Under the pieces are notes generated by a model. The model did no database searches, was not told where the DNA came from, and saw nothing but the letters and a program-made list of their open reading frames with translations. A stretch of DNA of 64,000 bases from Verticillium longisporum. Taxonomy: Eukaryota > Ascomycota > Sordariomycetes > Glomerellales > Plectosphaerellaceae. The stretch is from positions 6,262,001 through 6,326,000 of the forward strand of contig JAETXT010000003.1 of assembly GCA_019188255.1 (NCBI GenBank), written 5' to 3'. Positions 23,703 to 35,917 of the stretch are shown one piece after another (the first letter of the stretch is position 1; each line of letters opens with the position of its first letter). The translations under genes and the position numbers were made by a program.

Positions 23703-26430
23703 CGGCCAATTGGCAAAATCTGTGCGACTGTCTGATCATGCTGGGACAAAGCAAATCAAGATCGCCCCATCGCAGGAAAATCTTCAGCATGGGCATCAAA
23801 ACGCCTATCGTGAGGCTGGAACAGTGACTGGCAATGAGACCTGATGACTGTGCGTTGTGTCACATCGTGAGTCTCTAGGGGGAACCAGCTGCTGCTGCTA
23901 ATGGTGCAACAGCGTGGTTGGTATCCAGAAGATTGAGTGCGATCAACTCACGCACCCCGAACTAATGCAAGGGTGCCATTTAACGCGCCTTGCTGCTTGC
24001 TCTGCCAAGGGCGAGTATCGTGGAGCTCTCGCGGGTCAAACATCATCTATTTGATGCGCTATCCAGGCTGTTCAAAGTTGATCGTCTCAACGGTGGCACT
24101 GGCAATCGTTGAGTTGCAGGGGAAAGGAGCCAACAAGCAGTCTGGCTTGAAGACATGAGTGGGCTGCCCAGGGGCACGCAACGGCCCGGGCTGATCGTGA
24201 CATGCCTGATCGTGCGCAAACGATGAACGGATTTCGTCCGTGGCCGGTGCGTTCAATCGCATGCAACGAGGCTTCATGGGGGACCGAAAGCCGAAGATCG
24301 ATTTCGTGTTCGAGACGAGTTGCAAGGAGGCCATTGGATTTACGAACGGGCTGACCCCAAGTTCGAGAGCCAGAGTGACACCCTTGTCGTGTGCATATGC
24401 CAGCCTTTGTGCAGACTTGTCGCTGACTCGTGGGTAGCTATCGGCAGCTGTACCCCTTATCACTGGTTATGATCTTGTGGATCGCAAATGAACCGTTATT
24501 TGGTAGACCCTAACCATGCTTGAAGCTATCGATTTCGGAGGGGCTGAGTGCTTGCTTTGGCAAGGTGGAGGATCCGCTGGCAAAGTCCATCTAACGCACT
24601 GGCCGATGTTTCCGAGCTGGTGCCGCCGTCACCTGCATGTCTTGCTGATCTGATACTGTTGAAGAGTACAGGCTCATCAAGCACCCGGACGGTGCCCGTG
24701 TGACTGGGCCCGGTCCTCTCAATGAAAGCCGAACGCTTAGTGGGAAAAGCAATGCATTGTGGTTCAGATCTCTCTTAAACACAAATAGTGGGTAGGTCTG
24801 AAGGCAGCGTTCGTCAGGATGGCAGCTGACATGGGATGAAAGACATAAACCGGAGGGATGGCGGCTCCTAGCGCAGTGCAAGCTCGAATACCACTGGGTA
24901 GACCCAACCAGCTGAGGGCTCCTCTTTGCCTGGCCGAGTCAGTCAAGCCGTCAATAGCCCGGGACATCACAACCTGGATTCACATTCAAGCGAAGACTCG
25001 GGCGCTGCTTTGGCTGGTGATTTTTGGGGAGGTGATTGTGGTGATTGGCGAACATCCTGTAGATGAGGTGTCGCTCAGACACCACTCCGATTTGTGAATG
25101 GAGTTTATCAGACACCAGCTGATCACCTCGGAGAATCTTTGGTACCTGGGAGCCGTGCCACAACGAGTCCATGGACAGCCAGTCCTGGTGGCTCGTTGCG
25201 ATGCCTGCGGAATGAGGATAGCCAACACGGTGGCGGTGATGAAGGTTGTTGTGCACAGAATCGTTTCTCCCCGGTTCGCCTTTAGTCTCTTAAACGATGA
25301 GGCGCCTAAAGTCAGCATGGCGTAGCTCAAAAGGCGAAAAGTGATCGTTTCGATTTGCGATGAGCCTCCCTCTGGGACATGTACATGGTCAGAGGCAAAA
25401 GTTTCGATAGCCTGTTAGGTATCGATAAACCCTGCTTATGGGGCACGCTTAGAAGGTACAAAAGCTGACGTTCCTTTCCTTGCACAAAATTATACCACCT
25501 TAATAAGGCTGGTCAACGAGCTAATAAGATATAGATAAGATGCTAGGGTAGTCGATGGGGAAGTCGATGAATAACGGGCCCCCTGGTCGGCTCCCTGGTC
25601 GGTACTCGTTAAATGATTGAAACTTACCGCATACCATAGTATAGACCCGTGAATATGACCAAAAAGACAATTCGGTGGTGTGTCGGGTTGTCTGTGCGGG
25701 ATGGAGTTGGCGTGACAGGCCGACCTTGGGCGCCATGTGGTTGGACGCCAGCTGGAGACGAGCTCCCCAGGTTGGGAATGGCTCTGGAATGGTTCACACG
25801 CTCTCGGACGGTGGCAGACCGTCTTCAGCAGCGATCTTTAGCTGCCTGCTTCCAGGTAGCTCCAAACGAGGTCTGCTGGGCTCGTTCGCCACGTTGGCGT
25901 ACCTTATCCGGGCAGGGCTACTCTTGTTGCTTGGTTGTCCGTGAAGGAGCCGCCTCGTTTCCTCTTTGTCTCGTTACTATAGTAGCTGGCCGCTCGTCGG
26001 GTAGACCGCACGTGTTTGACTCTGTTGACCGGGTTTGTGTGTCGGTAGAAATGGAATCGTGCCTTGCATCGGACGCATGTAATAAGGAGATGATGGAGAA
26101 GCGGAGGCGAGGGCAGCATGCCAGGTCGACCTTCATTGGGTGCTGCGCCGGTACCAGGAAGGCAAGGAGAGATAGAGAGAGTTTTAGGAGGGCCGAAAGC
26201 TGGACCCCTCCTACCCTCCTGTTGCAGCTGTCGTTGTTTGCGAAACAGCTGCGACAGCATATCCATCCCGGCAGCCAGCAGCAGCTCACACAGTCTGGAA
26301 AGGCAGGAGGTACCAGCCACCCAATCCCATGCCACCCCAGCGGCCAAGCCTTGACCCTGAAGCGAGGCCAGTGGCATGTGCCGACTCGTCCAAACCTGTG
26401 CCGGTCTGCCAGTGTCCCAGTTCCCAATCC

Positions 26431-26458
26431 AAGCACCAAGCACCAAGCACCAAGCACC
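26431..26458. repeat. 7-bp tandem repeat, four copies
   Basis: Four perfect copies of AAGCACC lie in the gene-poor region. Confidence 0.9.
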
Positions 26459-27364
26459 AACCAGGGCAAGCACCGGCAGTCAGTCACGTTTGTCTCGCCG
26501 CTTCTTATTCCGTTGACTCTGGGGTTCATGACCTACCTGCACTACCTCTCTGTCCGTCCCTCACCGCATTGCATTGCACCTGCGCCCGTCGTTCCCTACC
26601 AAGCCTGGCCCCAACACCATTGGAGCCAAATGTCCGCATCCCCGGCGAACCCTTTCAACAGTTGCTAGGTTCTGACTGAATCTATTGGGAACTTGCGTAG
26701 GCATCATCTCGTCTGATGATCAGACCATGCATGGCCCAGGAGGGAGGAGGAGACCCTCAACCATGCGAAACAGCAACGGCGATGGAAGGGGCCCACAGCC
26801 AGAGGAACGATGCGGGCACGCGTTCGGCCACGGCTGCCAGGCTTGCCATGCGAGACTGGAAGGGTCGTCGTGGTGGGGGCTGGGGAGGGGCGACCCAAGG
26901 GAAGGAAGTCAGGAATGCCCGGACATTTTTACTCAATCACAGCAGAACTCGAAAGGCCCCCTGCCCACCCGCAAAGACAGCCCCGGTCCCTTCCCCGTCT
27001 TGGTTAAGACGAGCTTGGAAGGGGGCTCCGGCGTCCAGACAGTGGGGTCGCCTCCGTGATCCACACAGCCTTGGGTTGCACTATTGCACCGATCTATCTA
27101 CCCCCCCACCCCCCTTCCACCCATTGTGCCTGGCAGGTCGGCAGGTCGGTAGGTAGGAAGGTACACCTGTACCTGGCGCACCTGGCGCACTCATTGTATC
27201 CATGTGCACCTGCACCTGGCTCCGTTAGTGCACATATCGACTAGGGTGGGCAATATGAAATGGTCCCCTGTACTAACCCGACTTGCTCATGCCGCCCGCC
27301 TCGGTGTGTCTTGGAGAAACTTTGCTCCCAAGCTTCGTTCTTTTGTTCCCTCGCCGTCTTCTAT

Positions 27365-27408
27365 CCTAGGTAGGTGCGGTACCTAGGTAGGTAAGGTAGG
27401 TAGGTAGG
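27365..27408. repeat. CCTAGG/TAGG palindromic tract
   Basis: CCTAGGTAGG and GTACCTAGGTAGG units are followed by further TAGG copies. Same family of tract as at 15681-15714. Confidence 0.7.
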
Positions 27409-28592
27409 CAAAGGGCACAGATGGATACTTGTAGGTGGATGGCATTGAATCAGGCACTCGGCCGGCTTTGTGCAAGCTCAAGCCCGAACGCCAGTTTAGA
27501 GAGCTAGCTCGTCGCTGTCGCTGTCACTGTTCGCCCACGGCCTGCCCTTGTCCAGCACATCGCCGGATGTGCAAGTGGCTTCAGCGATCTGGATCCTCAA
27601 GCGCCCTCGCTCCGATTTCCCACTTGTTCACCATCCGTCCATCTATCCTTAGGTACACATCCACATCCCATCCACACCACACCGTCCCATCCCCATCCCC
27701 AAACCCACACCTGTTTCCCCTTTCTCCTCCACTCCTCCAAAACCCTTTCCTCCTGATCTGCCCTTTTGCCATCCAGCCATCCAGCCACACGCACTCTGCT
27801 CGCTTCCAACATTTCGGTCCCCCCACGACGGAGGACAACCCGGCTGCCTGCCAACCCTTTCTTTTCGTCCCGTCCATCCACGGTTTTCCGCGACCCAACT
27901 GCCCGGCTTCTTGATACTTGCTTTTCTCCATCAGGCTGGTTCTCCAATGCGACATCACAGGTACGAACTTCGAGCCTCATCGCCCCCTCGCACACGTGCT
28001 TGACTATCACCGTCTGCCCACCTTCAGAGCTTCAGAGCTGGAAGGCAATTCCTGCCATTCGAGCATTGTCCGCACCCCAGCGTCCTCAGGCACCGTGGCA
28101 GACCGTCACCGTCACCGATCATCCCTCGTATGGAGGTCGCACAAGACATTGCCCTGGTCCTGCAAGACGTGATGGGCCGCGCATGATTTTCAATCCTCGC
28201 TGCTTGCCTGCCTGCCTCATTCAACCTCGTTACATCAGCCCTCCCCCCTTTCAGCTCTCAAGGCTATCAACACGTTCCCTGCATGGGCAGACTGACAGAC
28301 TGCCTGCCCGCCTGCCCTTTGCTTGCTTGCACCCGCTAATGCTGGCGAACCGCAGCTTCCCGTCTCCCTCTTCCAGCCGGCCTTCCACGTACCCAATTCT
28401 TTAATATACGCAAACGGCGCAAAGCGACAAACCCTCGCCCTCCTGATAGGGCCAAGCCCGACTGACGTGCCTCTGTCGCCAACCGACGCCCCATCAGTCC
28501 ATCGATCCAATCTGTCGTCGCACCACACCAAGGAGCGATCAGCGTCCGCATACCATCCTGGTCGACCATACTTAGGAGAAGCGACGCCCACC

Positions 28593-31500
28593 ATGGCGGC
28601 CTCTACCACCACCGACTCGACGCTGTCGAGACCCTCCTCCATCGCTCCTCCAGCGTCTCGCCGTCTTCCCAGGTCGCGCAGCCAGAGCTTCTCAAGCGAT
28701 CGCCCCTCTACCATCATGAGCCACAGCCTCATGTCCCCTCCTTTGTCCGTGTCGCCAGAGGCCGCCTTCATCGCTGCCTCGGCCGCCTCTCAGATCGTGA
28801 CGAATGACCATGACAGCCACGCCGACACCTGGTACGATCAGCATGGCATTGAGCCTGCCGGCGAGACAGCATTGGTTTCGCCAGGCGCACTCAAGCTCGT
28901 CAACAGCTTTCTTGACCAGCTCCTTTTCAACTTCCTTCAGGTCTCCCGAGCCACCACCTTGACAGCCCTTCGCCCTGCCGTGTCTGAAGTCTTGAAGCCC
29001 AAGCTTGCAAAAGACGCCATTAACAACGCCGACGAAGAGCTGCGAGAATATCTTGGGGGAGCCGATGAAGATGAGTTTGCGGCACCGCGAGGCACAGACT
29101 CGCTTCGAGATTGGGATCTCGAACTGGTGTGGAAGCGGACTCGTCTGAGATGCATGGTATACTCATCACTGGGTGATATGGAAGAGGAGGATGAGGACTT
29201 TTACACGGAACAAGAGAACCTCGAGCCCGGTGCCGAGGAGCAAGGCTCCGAAATCATTTCGCCCGCCGTCGCCATCTTCCTGACGTCGATCCTCGAGTTC
29301 ATGGGCGAGGCGGCACTCGTGCTAGCGGGCCAGGCCGCTCACAACCGTATGCGCACCAATTTTGAGAGGTCTCTGAAAGATGGGTCCAAGAGCCACCACG
29401 ACATTGCCGATCGAATCGTGGTCGAGGAACTCGACATGGAACGTGTGGCTTTGGACAGGACACTCGGTCGCCTGTGGAGGGCTTGGAAGAAGAGAATTCG
29501 TTCTCCCATTCCAGACACCCCTCGGCGCTTTTCGCAGAGTTCCAGGGGCCACTTCCGACAGGGAAGCAGCCCTAGTGAGACATCACGTGTTCTAGACAGG
29601 ACAGAAGAGACGGAGTCCGGGTTTAAGGAGAAGGCACTGGAGGAGAAAGAACCGGCAATGGACCGGGTCGAAGAGTTTGTCAAGGCGTCTGCCATACCCT
29701 TACCGGTTGGCGACCATGACGTTGACGAGATTGAGGTACCTGGCCTCATTTCGTACAGTGACGACGAAGGCGACGGAGACGAAGAAGAGGATGACAAGGA
29801 GCGCCGCGCGCCACGTCCGAAGAGCATGATGATTTTCTCGCAGATCTTCACCAATGCACTCCCCAGCCCAACCTGGTCTCAACCTCGGACACCACTGAGT
29901 CCTATCCCCTCGACCCGCAAGAGGTCAAACTCTCTGCCTACGCCGTCACCATCGCCTTATGACTCGCCTGCTGCCAAGCGCCCTAAGGTCGAGGCTATTC
30001 CCAGTCAACTTGCCGACGAAGTGGACGTCGACTCCGACAAAGCAATTTCCACAGAAACCATCACAGAGGCGGTCGAGTCAACAGAGGGCCCCGCACTTGC
30101 CGCTGAGCCGCTCACTGAGGATTCACCCATATCTCCAGGCATTTCTGATGACTCGGCCGAAGCCACTGCGAAGCAGCAAAACGAACAGGTGAGCACATCG
30201 GAAGTGGTTCAAGAGTCTATCCCAGTGGGCCAGGAACAAGTCCCCCCAGAATTTGGGCGGAGGAGCTCCAAGCGCATGTCTCGGATCATCGGCAGTACCG
30301 CCATTGCCAGCACTGCTGTTGCTGCCACGGCCGCTGCTACCACGGGTGCTACTGCAGAGAAGCCTGTGCAACAACAACAGGCAGCCAAGGCCCAGGACAC
30401 GTCTGACGGTGAAATCGACGAGGTGGAGGACTTTGCCGAAGAACCGCAGATACTTACCTCAGCGCGAGTGTCCTTTGCTGGCCGCAGCTCTCCCTCCATT
30501 TCGGACTCCAGCAAAGTGCCGTCTATCAATACCAACATTCCTCAGAGGACCCCGAGTGTTCACTCGGCCCGCGTCATAGATGTCGTAGGCCCAAAAAGCC
30601 CCATCGGTCGCTCGAGAACGCCTTCGGCTGAAGGATCTGAGCGGATAAGGCCGGCAAGCTTATCGCGAAGGAGCAGCGTACATACACCTCCAATTGTTGA
30701 AGAGAAACCAAGACCGGCTCCGATCGACACGCTGATGCGCAATGCCGGCCCTGCGCCAGGAGCCTGGTCACCAGCTGAGAGGCTCACGCGGAGACAAGGC
30801 ACGAACCTTTCAATTTCCGAGGCTGAGGAGGAGCCTGATTACGTACCCAATCGCGATGGGACACCGATGACTCTGGCATCGAGGTATGCACCTCAGACAC
30901 CGAATGAGCTCCAGACCCAGTTTGAGGCATCAGACCAGCCCATTTTTGGGTCTGCAGTTCGACAGCCGGGGTCTCCTCGGCAAGAACACCATCCTACAAC
31001 AACCAAAGTCACGATCCTGAGCACAACGGACTCATCAAATGCCTTTGAAACCTCTAAAGCGCCATCCCCACCTCGCAAGTCGCCTAGTCTGCCCCGTAGC
31101 CAGACGGACCGAAGCCGTGAGGAGCCATACTCTGCATCACACGGGCACACGACCAGCATTGGTGTCGTGTCAGTCGAGCGCCAATCTCCTGGCCGCGAAT
31201 CGCCTGAGCGTGCGCGACAGATACATACCTCCGGCTCGTCAGGCTCGTCCAATGCTGGCAAGATCAGGCCACTGAGGACCTCGGAAGAGGGTAAAGGATC
31301 GCCGCGTGTCGAAAACGTCGCCCGCAACTTCGAGGAGCTCATACAGAGCGACCAGACCATACAGTACACGCTAACGCCAGAGAACATGCGCGATGTCAAG
31401 GTAAGTCCCGGGTTCTCTTCAACATGCAGCACTGTAATACTGATTTGAAGCAGCCGTCCCGGTCAGCTCAGAACAGCCCAGTCGCGGGTCCTAAGTCGAG

Positions 31501-32837
31501 AAGAAGCGAAGACGTGCGTGTAGCTGACCGCGAGCGATCTCAGCCCAGCTCCAATACGGCTGTCAAGCGGTCGGGGTCTACGAGTCGTGCAACCGGACTG
31601 AACTCTCACCCTGTGAGCGAGCCCAAGCCCAACGCCAAACCCACTGGGCACATCCCCAGAGCGCCGCCAAATGCCAATACCAATCGGTCCAAGTCTGGTG
31701 GCCCTCAAGCCAGAGATGCTCGTGTCCCACGCGAGTCCATGATCGACTTTGCCGACTTCATCCGCAGTACTGGCCCCACGGGCGAGAACGGCCCTGCCCC
31801 CTTCGCAACGGAAATGGACAAGTACCATCAGTCAAGAACAGCATCGACAGTAGACGGGTGTCGTCGAACAGCAACCGGCCCCGTCTCCAAGCTCGCGATG
31901 CTGCTGTGGACAGCCGGGAGGACAATTCTGATCTCATTGACTTCATCCGTCGGGGTCCCCCAGCTCGCACAATAATCCTCGCATCCCACGCCATGTGGCT
32001 CCCTTCCGCAGTACCATGGACTCCGACCAGATGACAGGCGCCATCGGCGGCAAGGCCATCGACGCCAGTTTGCCCAATATCCGATACAGCCAAGCCTCGA
32101 CAAATGTGACTGATGTCACAATGCCTTCGGTTCAGTCATCTGTCAACTCTCAAAGTGCTCTTATCAAAAACAACAGGCAGAATGATGTCATTGACGAAGA
32201 GGATTTCATGCCCAAGCGCACTCAACGGCGTGTCAAGGATCCCTACGCCATTGACTTTAGCGATGAAGATGAGGACGACCTCGATGGACCCCCGAAGCCG
32301 CCCCAGAAGCAGGAGGAAAGCCTGGCGGACTTCTTGAGAAACTACCAGCCACCCCCCGAACCAGTTGTTCAGACACCGCTCGCGAATAGACCAAAGAAGA
32401 AGGCCAGCGCGCCGAGTCTCATTGGTCGCTTTACGCGTGGTATCAACCACGGTTCTCAGTCTCAAGCTGCAACCAACCGCGGGGCCCAGGCAAGTTTGGC
32501 GGAGCCGAGGTCATCCAGCAGCCGACAGGCTGGTGGTGCCCTCGGCCATACTCCCATCCAGGTCAGCATGCCTCCGGGTTACGACCAGTACGGACCCATC
32601 GACGGCACTCGCCAGCCTGCCACTCAGTCCAGCGGGCGCGTGCCGATGAAGAAGTACGAACCGCGCGAGGCATCGTCCGCGGTGACCCGCACTAGCGACC
32701 TGGCCAGCTTCCTGCGGGACTCCGAGCCGCCGCCGCAATTGAATCCTCCAAGTCTCTACTCCACCCAAGAGCAATCGTCTTCGGGCAGTGGCTTCTCCAA
32801 GATGTTCGGTCGTCGCAAGAAGTCCAGCATGGCTTGA
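28593..32837 (+). CDS. Large low-complexity protein with N-terminal helical domain and four LxDFIR-PP motifs
   Basis: Conserved-looking Pezizomycotina-type protein of unknown function. ATG 28593 sits in a strong context (CCACCATGG). Residues about 80-310 are ordered and helix-rich (SPGALKLVNSFLDQLLFNFL, later AIFLTSILEFMGEAALVLAG), possibly a histone-fold-like dimerisation region. The rest is acidic, Ser/Pro-rich and disordered. Exon 1 runs 28593-31400; a 53-nt intron, 31401-31453, has donor GTAAGT and acceptor AAGCAG. Exon 2 is broken twice, by one missing G at 31810-31811 and one missing A at 31971-31972, after which it is open to TGA 32835-32837. The C-terminal part holds four copies of a short motif: DFADFIRSTGP, DLIDFIRRGPP, SLADFLRNYQPP and DLASFLRDSEPP. 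It ends in a basic tail. The frame is open upstream to 28323, so a longer start cannot be excluded. Confidence 0.75.
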
Positions 32838-33830
32838 TCCAGTTTCGCGTTTTCGCATGGAACAGTCGCCAAACGGTTCCCGCTTCACGCGATGACGACG
32901 CATTCATCTCCCCATTGACGAATCACGTAAATTCCGCTCGCCATATCAACCCATGCCTTATCCGAAAGGCCCTTCTACTGCACATATCTTGTTCTTTTAC
33001 TTTTGGGATACCAGAGACATCCACCATTTCTTCTTCTTCATAGATGAAGGACACACATACTCTTCGCATAATCATGCCACCTGCACTCACGCATTGTACT
33101 CCTATCACGAATCCTCGATACCACCGGACGCAAGGGCATTTCTCCTTTTCTTTTGATTGATTGGAAAGGGAGGGAGGGGGAGTCGTAGCCGTGGCAGCTG
33201 TACGCGTCATGGTCAATAGTAGACCTTGGCGGGAATTCCTCTCCGCTTGCAGGAGGTACAGCCAACGGCTCCGAAATACAACCTTTCATTACAAGTCGCG
33301 ATTGGCTGAATTGAACTTGTGGATGCCGTCGTGTGAACAATTGATGATACGCCTTCCGATGGGTTTTGGCGTTGCTTGGATGACTTGAACGTAGACAAGA
33401 CTGCTGTGTTCGGTCACCAAGTCGCCGGATAAATTTACCTGGCGGTCCCGCGCTTCTTGATCTGCTAGCTGGATGACCTCGGTGCACTATCAACCTGAGC
33501 CCTGTAAACGACGAGGCATCTCATGGGGTCACATGTCGTGCAAGTTAAGGTAGGTAGTAGAAGGTATTGAGGTACTCGAGGCCTACCCACAGAAAGGAAG
33601 CCTGGGCCTTTGAGTGCCACCATTCTCACAACGCCCCTTCTACCATTGTCGTGCCTAGCTTCTCCCGTGCCCTTGGTTCCTGAATTTCTATCGTCACATC
33701 TCCACGAGGACAACTGGTTGTTCTCAAGTTTCGCCCTCGAGAGTATCCGCACCCAAATGTACCATGCTGCTCGACTGGTGCGAGCTCACGCCAGAGACGA
33801 GCGTCGCCGGCAAGACTAGAACCAGTCTGT
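32838..33830. other. Intergenic, convergent 3' ends
   Basis: These 993 bases lie between two converging genes. Only untranslated-type sequence and a short TAGG tract (about 33546) are seen. Confidence 0.6.
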
Positions 33831-35379
33831 TCACCAGTCGTTACCACCGCCACCAGCAGTGGTAGTCTGCCACATTGGACCTTGATCGGCACTAGCTTTG
33901 TCGTCAAACCCGCCAGAGCCGCCAAAGTCGTTGGAAGCGGGCAGGTCGCCACCGCCGCCGCTAGCATGGTGGCCCTGGGCGTCCTCATCGACATGGGGGT
34001 TGGTGCAATTGTACTTTTTGTGGCCCATCTCACCGCAGTTGAGGCACTTGACGCGAGAGACTGACTGGTTAGCAAAGGAGCAAAGAAAAGGAACCGAGAT
34101 TTTGGACTTACTGTCCTGAGGCTTGGGGCACTCGCGGCCTGTATGGCCATACTCGTCGCAGTTGCGGCACTGCATGCGGCGGGGCTCGGGGCATTCCTTG
34201 GCAATATGGCCCTCCTGATCGCAGTTGCGGCAAGTACGACTGCCGCCTTGAGGACAATCACGCGAGAAGTGGCCCACTGAGATATCGGTCAGAATCAAAC
34301 GGCATGTGATATAGGAAGAGGTTGGAGGAGGGACTTACTCTCATGGCACTTGTTGCACTCAACGCCGTCAGCATTGCGAGGCTCAGTGCAGTCAGCTGCT
34401 TTGTGGCCAGGCTGATTGCAGTTCTTGCAAGCGAATTTGTCTTTACGAGGGACCGGACCTGCGATGATGTAAGCGGACAATTGTTGATGGGTTGGAAAGG
34501 GAACTGACAGTCTCGGACGCGATGACCGTCTTCATCACAGTTGTAGCAACGAATGCTGACCTTTTCGATTTCCTGTCGGTCAGCCGTGCAGTTCTTTGAG
34601 ATGTGGCCCAGCTCCTTGCAGTTGGTGCAGCGAGGCTTGCCAGTAGGGGCGGGTTCGCCGGCGTTGGCGAGGCGCTCCAAGTTTTCCTCCTTGTCCTTGG
34701 GCCAGGTCTCACGCTCGCGCTCGCGCTCAGGCTTTGGCGAGAAGCGGGAAGAGACAGTGTACTCCTTTCCGAGGTTGCCCTGGAGGTCCATGTTGGTCAT
34801 GGTGTCGAGGAGATGCTCGCGCTTGGTGGCGATGCAGTAGACGTTCATGCCCTGGGTGCGGAACGCTTCCTCGAGATCCAAGTACGTGGTTTCAGGGTGA
34901 TGCTTCATGTACTTGCGGAGCTCTTCCTTGAAATCGAAAACGTCGCGCTCTTCAACTGCATCTTGCATGGCCTTCCAGGCCTCATCAGAGGTGACATCCT
35001 CGACACCACTGTAGTCGATCTTGCGAGGATTGTTGCACTCGGACACGAGGTGACCTAGAACGAACGAACGTGTCAAAGCAGGAAACCCAGCTTGTGATGA
35101 GAGAGACTGACCTTCCTGCTGGCAGTTGCGGCAGACTTCTGCGGGCTTGTTTGGGCAATCACGGCGCATGTGTCCCTCCTCGTTGCAGAAGTTGCAAACC
35201 ATGGGAGGAAGAGAGGGACATTCACGGCGCATATGACCGGGCTCACCACAGTTGTTGCAAGTACGGTCACCACCGTCACCGCCATCACCACCACCATGGC
35301 CGCCATACCGGGCAGCCGCGTCGCCCATGTCATCAGCAGGACCAGGAGCACCGTTGCCCCACTCGTCGTTGGAAGTCAT
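33831..35379 (-). CDS. Ten-knuckle CCHC zinc-finger nucleic-acid-binding protein
   Basis: A CNBP/Gis2/Byr3-like protein enlarged to ten CCHC knuckles, expected to bind single-stranded RNA or DNA. Five exons: 35379-35112, 35054-34509, 34458-34339, 34276-34112 and 34060-33831; introns are 50-62 nt. Splicing is proven by the knuckles, since four of the joins restore C-x2-C-x4-H-x4-C or its linker, for example CRNCQQEGHLVSEC and CNKCHEMGHFSRDC. The first knuckle pair is CNNCGEPGHMRREC and CNFCNEEGHMRRDC, and the last is CLNCGEMGHKKYNC. Between knuckles 3 and 4 is a non-knuckle region of about 120 residues (EAWKAMQDAVEERDVFDF) with a charged helical look. The tail is Gly/Asp-rich. No frame breaks are seen. 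The ATG at 35379 fits the family start; an extra upstream exon is possible. Confidence 0.88.
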
Positions 35380-35745
35380 CTTGACAGGAGTGTTGTGAAG
35401 ATGAGGGGATGCAGGCAGGTAATCGAACTCGGTTGACTTGTAGGACTTGACGGAGCTGATACTGTCGAAGGACCTGACAGAGGCGATGGAGACTGATTGT
35501 TGCTGGTCAGCACGTATTCTGATGTGAAGAACGCAGGCAAGGAGCAGAAAGACGCAAGAAGCAAAACAAAGGCCAAGATAGCACAATTTGTAGGAGAAAG
35601 TGAGAGGCAAGAGCAGTTCAGCCGCGACTTGTCAATTAGGAAAGAACAACCCGGGGGTGCCTGCAAGATGCCACAAAGGAAGATGCAGTCGAGAGCAGGG
35701 AAGGAGATGCGGTAGGCCGCCCGTGGGGAACCACGACGTGCTTAC

Positions 35746-35917
35746 CTTTGTCCCAATCGTCGTCGTCTTGATAGAAGTCGGAAAGCTCGTGGCCTGTTTC
35801 AACAGCGTGAGTCAGCGACCTTGAGCTTCGACCGTGAGGCTTCTTCTGGCCCGGAAATTCGGGTATCCAGTCCCCTATGTGGGAAGCCAATGCCAGCTTT
35901 GCGACAGCAAAAGCCAT
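35746..35917 (-). other. Candidate upstream coding exon of the ten-knuckle gene
   Basis: ATG 35917 (context ACCATGG) opens 57 codons, MAFAVAKLALASHIGDWIPE onward, ending in an acidic DDDDWDK next to a donor GTAAGC at 35745. Joining to the acceptor ending AATCAG at 35493 keeps frame, adds 38 open codons and reaches the ATG at 35379 in phase, for a 95-residue extension. An acceptor-like CGTTACAG just ahead of the ATG suggests a further 5' exon. It may instead be leader sequence or a separate small frame. Confidence 0.45.

Larger units (their letters stand above)
22616..28592. other. Gene-poor 6-kb region
   Basis: No gene is supported across about 6 kb between the small protein at 22.6 kb and the large gene at 28.6 kb. 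It includes possible remnants of a Cys-rich gene (23064-23702), a small A+T-rich patch around 25480-25560, tandem repeats (26431-26458 and 27365-27408), and from about 27.5 kb the pyrimidine-rich leader of the next gene. The 339-codon open frame at 25649-26668 has the look of chance. Confidence 0.55.

Noticed and set aside
25649..26668. 339-codon open frame on the plus strand
   Set aside because: Overlaps several long frames on both strands, crosses a 7-bp minisatellite, and has no domain, signal peptide or codon pattern like its neighbours.
27435..28404. Several 130-210-codon frames on both strands
   Set aside because: Located in the pyrimidine-rich leader of the large low-complexity gene; mutually overlapping and motif-free.
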